NCBI GenBank assembly: GCA_028285285.1
Contig: JANQPW010000783.1
Span: 1 to 14,298 of the forward strand
DNA from: Silvanigrellales bacterium
GTDB lineage: Bacteria > Bdellovibrionota_B > Oligoflexia > Silvanigrellales > Silvanigrellaceae
Direction of reading: 5' to 3'
Length of the DNA stretch: 14,298 bases
This document shows positions 12,926 through 14,298 of the stretch, piece after piece. The notes beneath the pieces are model-generated. The model was not told the origin of the DNA and ran no database searches. It saw nothing but the letters and a program-made list of their open reading frames with translations. How positions within the stretch are numbered: position 1 is the first letter of the stretch; every line of letters begins with the position of its first letter. Made by a program: the position numbers and the translations under genes.

Positions 12926-14298
12926 CTACGAGACCATCTTAAATGTGCGAACCGAAACTTCGGGAGGCACTTCATCGTACGACATGACGATCAATTGACT
13001 CATGTACCGTGACACTAGGTTTCTAAAAGCACTACGAAGCCTTGCCGAAATCAAAAGAATCGGTTGTGACGCTTCCTCTTCAAACCCTTGCATTCCATCA
13101 ACAAGCTTCTGCAGAACAGACTGCGCAAAGTTTGCGTCTAGGTTGAGATAGGTCGATCCCGATTCAGCAGTGACGAGCCCACCGGAAATTTGATCTTCCA
13201 GCATGCGGTCGAAAGTGATCACCACCAGCTCCTCTTTTTCGTTCAAGTACTTCTGTGTGACGGAACGACTCAGTGCTTTGCGGCAATGCTCTCCCAGAAC
13301 CTCAGGGTTTTTAGTCTGCCTACTGTGGTCTGCGAGGCACTCAAAAATAGACAGGATGTCTCTCACCGAGATATCTTCGCGGAGGAGATGTTGGAGAACT
13401 TTGACGACGTCTCCCAAAGAAAGCCTGTCGCTGTGGATGACCTCTTCCACAACTTTTGGATCTGTTTCTTTGAGTCGATCAACCATGCTTTGAACATCCT
13501 GACGAGTGATCAGTTCATTGCTATTTTCTTTGAGAACCTTCGTGAGGTGAGTAGCGATCACCGTGGAGCAATTAACCACCGTATAGCCTCGGAATACTGC
13601 TTCATCTCTCTCTCGCTTGTGGACCCAAATAGCGGGTACTCCATAGACAGGATCCGTCGTAGGTTCTCCTTCAATGGGGATTTCCACGTCTCCGGGATCC
13701 ATTGCGAGGGAGAAGTCGACCATAAGATGTCCTGTTGCGATTTTGTTCCCCTTGAGAAGAACAGCATATTGGGTGGGATCAAGTTCGAGATTGTCGCGCA
13801 GCTGAACTTTGGGCACAACAATTCCAAGCTCTTGAGCGAACTGCTTGCGGATGCTCTGCACCCTTTCAAGAACTTCTCCATCCTGTGAGGGATCGATCAA
13901 ATCCACCAGGGCGTGACCTACTTCAATAGCGAGGGTGTCAATGTGCATCAGGGTGTCGAGATCTTCGCTCTCATCTTTTGAGTCCTCGGTGTCATTGGCG
14001 GCATCTTTGTCGCTGGCAACCTTCTGCATGTAACGTCCGGCAAGGCGTCCAAGACCAAATAATGCAGCCGAAAGTCCGAGAAAGGTGACTGTTGGAAAGC
14101 TCGGAATCAAAGCCAATATGAAGATGAGTGTGGCGGCGACATACATCGCCCGTGGATGAACACGGAATTGATCCAACACCTGCTTTCCGAGGTGACCTTC
14201 GCTGGTGGCACGTGTCACAATGATACCGGCTGCCGTTGAAATCATCAGCGCGGGAATGGCGGCAATCAATCCGTCGCCAACTGCAAGCAGTGTGAAGG
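12926..14298 (-). CDS. flhA: Flagellar export gate protein, N-terminus outside window
   Basis: The frame is open to the right edge and gives about 457 C-terminal residues of a protein usually near 690 long. It begins in the conserved VGDGLIAAIPALMISTAAG, then VTRATSEG, two transmembrane segments (YVAATLIFILALIP, VTFLGLSAALFGLG), an Asp/Glu-rich linker (DKDAANDTEDS) and the large cytoplasmic domain that binds export chaperones and substrates. Blocks such as LRDNLELDPTQYAVLLKG, PVYGVPAIWV, LTRQDVQ-like LITRQDVQSMVD and LGDVVKVLQHLLREDISVRD are typical of FlhA and separate it from the virulence homologues by context. It forms a nonameric ring in the type III export apparatus of the flagellar basal body. 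The operon promoter lies beyond the window. Confidence 0.95.
   Translation of the reverse strand, partial: FTLLAVGDGLIAAIPALMISTAAGIIVTRATSEGHLGKQVLDQFRVHPRAMYVAATLIFILALIPSFPTVTFLGLSAALFGLGRLAGRYMQKVASDKDAANDTEDSKDESEDLDTLMHIDTLAIEVGHALVDLIDPSQDGEVLERVQSIRKQFAQELGIVVPKVQLRDNLELDPTQYAVLLKGNKIATGHLMVDFSLAMDPGDVEIPIEGEPTTDPVYGVPAIWVHKRERDEAVFRGYTVVNCSTVIATHLTKVLKENSNELITRQDVQSMVDRLKETDPKVVEEVIHSDRLSLGDVVKVLQHLLREDISVRDILSIFECLADHSRQTKNPEVLGEHCRKALSRSVTQKYLNEKEELVVITFDRMLEDQISGGLVTAESGSTYLNLDANFAQSVLQKLVDGMQGFEEEASQPILLISARLRSAFRNLVSRYMSQLIVMSYDEVPPEVSVRTFKMVS

Noticed and set aside
13190..13888. Open frame of 232 codons on the plus strand inside flhA
   Set aside because: It lies fully within conserved FlhA coding sequence and shows no recognisable protein features.

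Overview
The window reads as chromosome of a motile, Gram-negative (diderm) bacterium of roughly balanced base composition. The gene order flhA-flhF-flhG-fliA-cheY, together with many Tat substrates, lipoproteins and OmpA-type proteins, suggests the Bdellovibrionota or a related deltaproteobacterial-type lineage. That placement is an inference from gene order and protein style, not from a marker gene. Only the first gene lies on the + strand, and it converges on the rest.

Right part (about 8.3-14.3 kb, all on the minus strand): the distal half of a flagellar operon. In transcription order it holds flhA (export gate, cut by the window edge), flhF (SRP-type GTPase), flhG (MinD-like ATPase), fliA (sigma-28), a single-domain CheY, a PilZ-like protein that lacks the usual c-di-GMP residues, and a single-pass membrane coiled-coil protein with a C-terminal helical module. 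The last one recalls SwrB/DUF2802-type flagellar accessory proteins. Gaps are 12-32 bp or 4-bp overlaps, and most starts have a clear Shine-Dalgarno sequence, so this is one transcription unit. An imperfect hairpin with a U-rich tail follows the last gene.

Middle part (about 5.5-8.25 kb, minus strand): a two-gene Tat operon. It encodes a Tat-dependent lipoprotein with a Gly-Asn-Pro-Asp repeat linker and a Tat-exported protein of unknown function. Upstream lies a close match to a sigma-28 promoter (TAATATTT, 11 bp, TCCGATAA). The operon may therefore be controlled by the FliA encoded 1.5 kb upstream, which would tie these envelope proteins to the motility programme. This is the most interesting lead in the window.

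Left part (about 1-5.4 kb): two translationally coupled OmpA-like paralogues with polybasic N-terminal segments. The first has a degenerate peptidoglycan-binding motif and the second an intact one. They are followed by a lipoprotein of unknown function and a small lipoprotein with a Pro/Thr-rich stalk and a C-terminal cytochrome c-like motif of unusual CX3CH form. The only + strand gene, cut by the left edge, resembles DUF1501-type secreted proteins and meets the cytochrome-like gene tail to tail through a shared CTAG.

I saw no rRNA, tRNA, CRISPR array, insertion sequence or phage gene. The longest stretch without a gene is the 149 bp at 8168-8316, so no gene-free stretch exceeds 300 bp.
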